A DNA stretch of 64,000 nt, taken from NCBI GenBank assembly GCA_964641155.1, contig CAZXJO010000003.1:142392-206391 (forward strand). The letters are read 5' to 3'. Positions within the stretch are counted from its first letter, which is position 1, and each line of letters starts with the position of its first letter. The DNA comes from DTCV01 sp964641155. Its GTDB lineage: Archaea; Thermoproteota; Thermoprotei_A; Sulfolobales; NBVN01. Made by a program: the position numbers and the translations under genes. This document shows positions 62,355-64,000 of the stretch, one piece after another. The notes below the pieces were generated by a model that saw nothing but the letters and a program-made list of their open reading frames with translations, was not told the origin of the DNA and made no database searches.

Positions 62355-63900
62355 GCTTCCTTGGCGGAACTCTGACCCTGACTTCCCGCTTAGTGAGTAA
62401 GTACTCTAAGACCTTTATCAAGGTTGGCCTCGTCTCGTTAGGCTCTATAACAGCATCTACGTATCCCCTAGCAGCTGCTACGTAGGGATTTGCGATCCTA
62501 TCCCTGTACTCCTTAGCGAACTTCTGAAGCAGTTCGGCCCTTTCTTCAGGGGTTTTAGCCTTATCCAGTTCCTTCCTCCAGATTATTTCAGCAGCACCCT
62601 CAGGACCCATCACAGCTATTTCGGCGGTGGGCCAAGCTATCGAGAAGTCACCTCCTAGGTGCTTACTGCCCATCGCTATGTAGGCACCTCCATACGCCTT
62701 CCTGGTTATCACGGTCAGCTTGGGGACTACTGCCTCACTGTACGCATAAAGTACCTTAGCTCCATGTCTTATAATGCCCCCGTGCTCCTGCCTGGTCCCT
62801 GGGAGGTATCCGGGGACGTCCACGAATGTCACAATCGGTATGTTGAAGCAGTCGCAGAACCTCACAAACCTAGCTATCTTATCGGATGCGTCTATGTCTA
62901 AAACCCCTGCTAGGTAGGCCGGCTGATTAGCGACGACCCCAACGACGTGGCCGTTTAACCTTGCGAAACCGACAATCGCGTTCCTAGCCCAGAACGGATG
63001 TATCTCGAAAAAGCTATCCACGTCCACCACCCTGTTGATCACTTCGTACATGTCGTACGGCTTGTTGGGGTCTTCAGGGACTATATCATCTAACTCGTAA
63101 TCCCTCCTCTCGGGGTCGTCATTGCTTTCGACCCTTGGAGGGTCTTCCATGTTATTGCTCGGAATGTATGATAGGAGCTTCTTAACTAATGAGATCGCCT
63201 CCCTATCATCATCAGCTATTAAATGAGCCATACCGCTCTTATACGCGTGGACCTCAGCCCCACCTAACTGCAGCTCGTCAACGTCCTCACCTATGGCGGC
63301 CTTAACCACCCTAGGCCCAGTTATGAACATGAAGCTGGTCTTCCTGACCATGATCACGAAATCCATCAGTGCGGGTGAGTAAACCGCCCCACCAGCGCAG
63401 GGGCCAGCTATAACAGCTATCTGGGGAATAACACCTGAGGCTTGAACGTTCCAGTAGAATATGTCACCGTAGCCTTTCAAGGCATCCACACCCTCTTGAA
63501 TCCTGGCCCCACCGGAATCGTTTAAGAATATGACCGGTGCGCCGATGCTTAGAGCGTACTGGATTGCCTTAACTATCTTACCGGCGTGGATCTCACCTAA
63601 AGAACCCCCTAAAAACGTGAAGTCCTGGGCTATAACGACTGCTGGCCTACCCTCGATCCTTGAGATCCCCGTCACTACGCCATCACCTAAAGCAACCCTC
63701 TTGTCCATCCCGAACTCAGTTGCTCTATGCTGAGCGAACATGTCTATCTCTACAAAGGAATTACTATCAACTAGTAACTCCATACGTTCCCGAGCCGTTA
63801 ACTTGCCCTTAGAGTGTTGTGCTTCGATCCCCTCCTTACCACCACCCACTAGAGCCTTCTCCCTCATTTCCCTTAACTTACTGATCTCCGGCCTAACCAA
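62335..63900 (-). CDS. mmdA: Methylmalonyl-CoA/propionyl-CoA carboxyltransferase subunit
   Basis: Exchanges carboxyl groups between acyl-CoA and biotin. The 521 residues begin with the family's EAQHSKGKLTARERMELLVD, then GGSLGEIHAGKI, NDSGGARIQEGVDALKGYGDIFYWN and GPCAGGAVYSPALMDFVIMV, and end in the second domain, RKAYGGAYIAMGSKHLGGD. It is the alpha subunit of methylmalonyl-CoA decarboxylase or the beta of propionyl-CoA carboxylase. TTG 63900 is a plausible leaderless start, with a TATA-like ctttaaag 20-25 bp upstream. Confidence 0.94.
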   Translation of the reverse strand: MVRPEISKLREMREKALVGGGKEGIEAQHSKGKLTARERMELLVDSNSFVEIDMFAQHRATEFGMDKRVALGDGVVTGISRIEGRPAVVIAQDFTFLGGSLGEIHAGKIVKAIQYALSIGAPVIFLNDSGGARIQEGVDALKGYGDIFYWNVQASGVIPQIAVIAGPCAGGAVYSPALMDFVIMVRKTSFMFITGPRVVKAAIGEDVDELQLGGAEVHAYKSGMAHLIADDDREAISLVKKLLSYIPSNNMEDPPRVESNDDPERRDYELDDIVPEDPNKPYDMYEVINRVVDVDSFFEIHPFWARNAIVGFARLNGHVVGVVANQPAYLAGVLDIDASDKIARFVRFCDCFNIPIVTFVDVPGYLPGTRQEHGGIIRHGAKVLYAYSEAVVPKLTVITRKAYGGAYIAMGSKHLGGDFSIAWPTAEIAVMGPEGAAEIIWRKELDKAKTPEERAELLQKFAKEYRDRIANPYVAAARGYVDAVIEPNETRPTLIKVLEYLLTKREVRVRVPPRKHGNMPI

Positions 63901-64000
63901 AGCTAATACCCAACTAAACTTTAAAGAAGTGTTTAAAAAATATGGTAATGGTTAATTACTGGGGGGGGCATAACGCGGGTCCGTGAGTTCGTAGACCTTG
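63901..64000. other. Upstream region of the carboxyltransferase operon at the window edge
   Basis: It holds A/T-rich tracts (actttaaagaa and gtttaaaaaatat) suited to a minus-strand promoter, then an eight-G run (63961-63968) and the start of unidentified sequence. No gene is called. Confidence 0.4.

Overview
The window is a dense piece of an archaeal chromosome, most likely from a thermophilic crenarchaeon (Thermoproteota, Thermoprotei). I infer this from an archaeal DnaG-type primase next to a family B DNA polymerase, a Hel308-type helicase, archaeal PheS and PheT, and a thiolase/HMG-CoA-synthase-like/DUF35 gene trio. The two-gene tungsten aldehyde ferredoxin oxidoreductase unit, TATA boxes about 25 bp before many starts (leaderless transcription) and frequent TTG/GTG starts fit the same reading. 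No rRNA, CRISPR array or prophage was seen, and I cannot name the species from sequence alone.

Layout. 1-12 kb: a cut-off exported protein, an MgtE magnesium channel, a MoaD-MoaE fusion, a B3/B4-domain protein, DMT transporters, HypE, a radical SAM enzyme, a flippase, a rhomboid protease and a membrane-anchored HTH regulator. 11.6-12.3 kb: a 138-bp dispersed repeat (copy A), a possible tnpB relic and a tiny zinc-ribbon gene. 12.4-18 kb: S-adenosylhomocysteine hydrolase, an unannotated Cys-rich microprotein, a corrinoid adenosyltransferase, a coiled-coil RHH protein, a HypE paralogue and an iron-dependent alcohol dehydrogenase. 18-24.7 kb: a complete 2-oxoacid (possibly acetoin) dehydrogenase complex with a split E2, followed by a ThiD-ThiN thiamine gene. 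24.8-32.2 kb: B12/radical SAM protein, PHP phosphoesterase, Hel308, PheT, PheS. 32.3-42.5 kb: PAP2 phosphatase, the thiolase trio, subtilase, NadE, glutamine synthetase. 42.7-51.7 kb: pyruvate phosphate dikinase, a GT39-like glycosyltransferase, MoeA, SurE, a second Fe-ADH and an FAH-family enzyme. 51.8-53.5 kb: repeat copies B and C bracketing dCTP deaminase, then tRNA-Ser(GCU). 53.6-64 kb: DnaG, PolB, a second Cys-rich microprotein, AOR and its ferredoxin, a second rhomboid, a MobB-FeS fusion and three subunits of a biotin-dependent (probably Na+-pumping) decarboxylase.

How the genes work together. A molybdenum/tungsten cofactor theme runs through the window (MoaDE, MoeA, MobB-like, AOR plus ferredoxin). 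The thiamine gene sits directly after the TPP-dependent E1E2E3 operon. Glutamine synthetase and NadE are coupled by an overlap. The least explained features are the 138-bp repeat family, two short proteins with paired CX3C motifs, an HMG-CoA-synthase homologue that appears to have lost its whole catalytic triad, and the split lipoyl/E2 arrangement.
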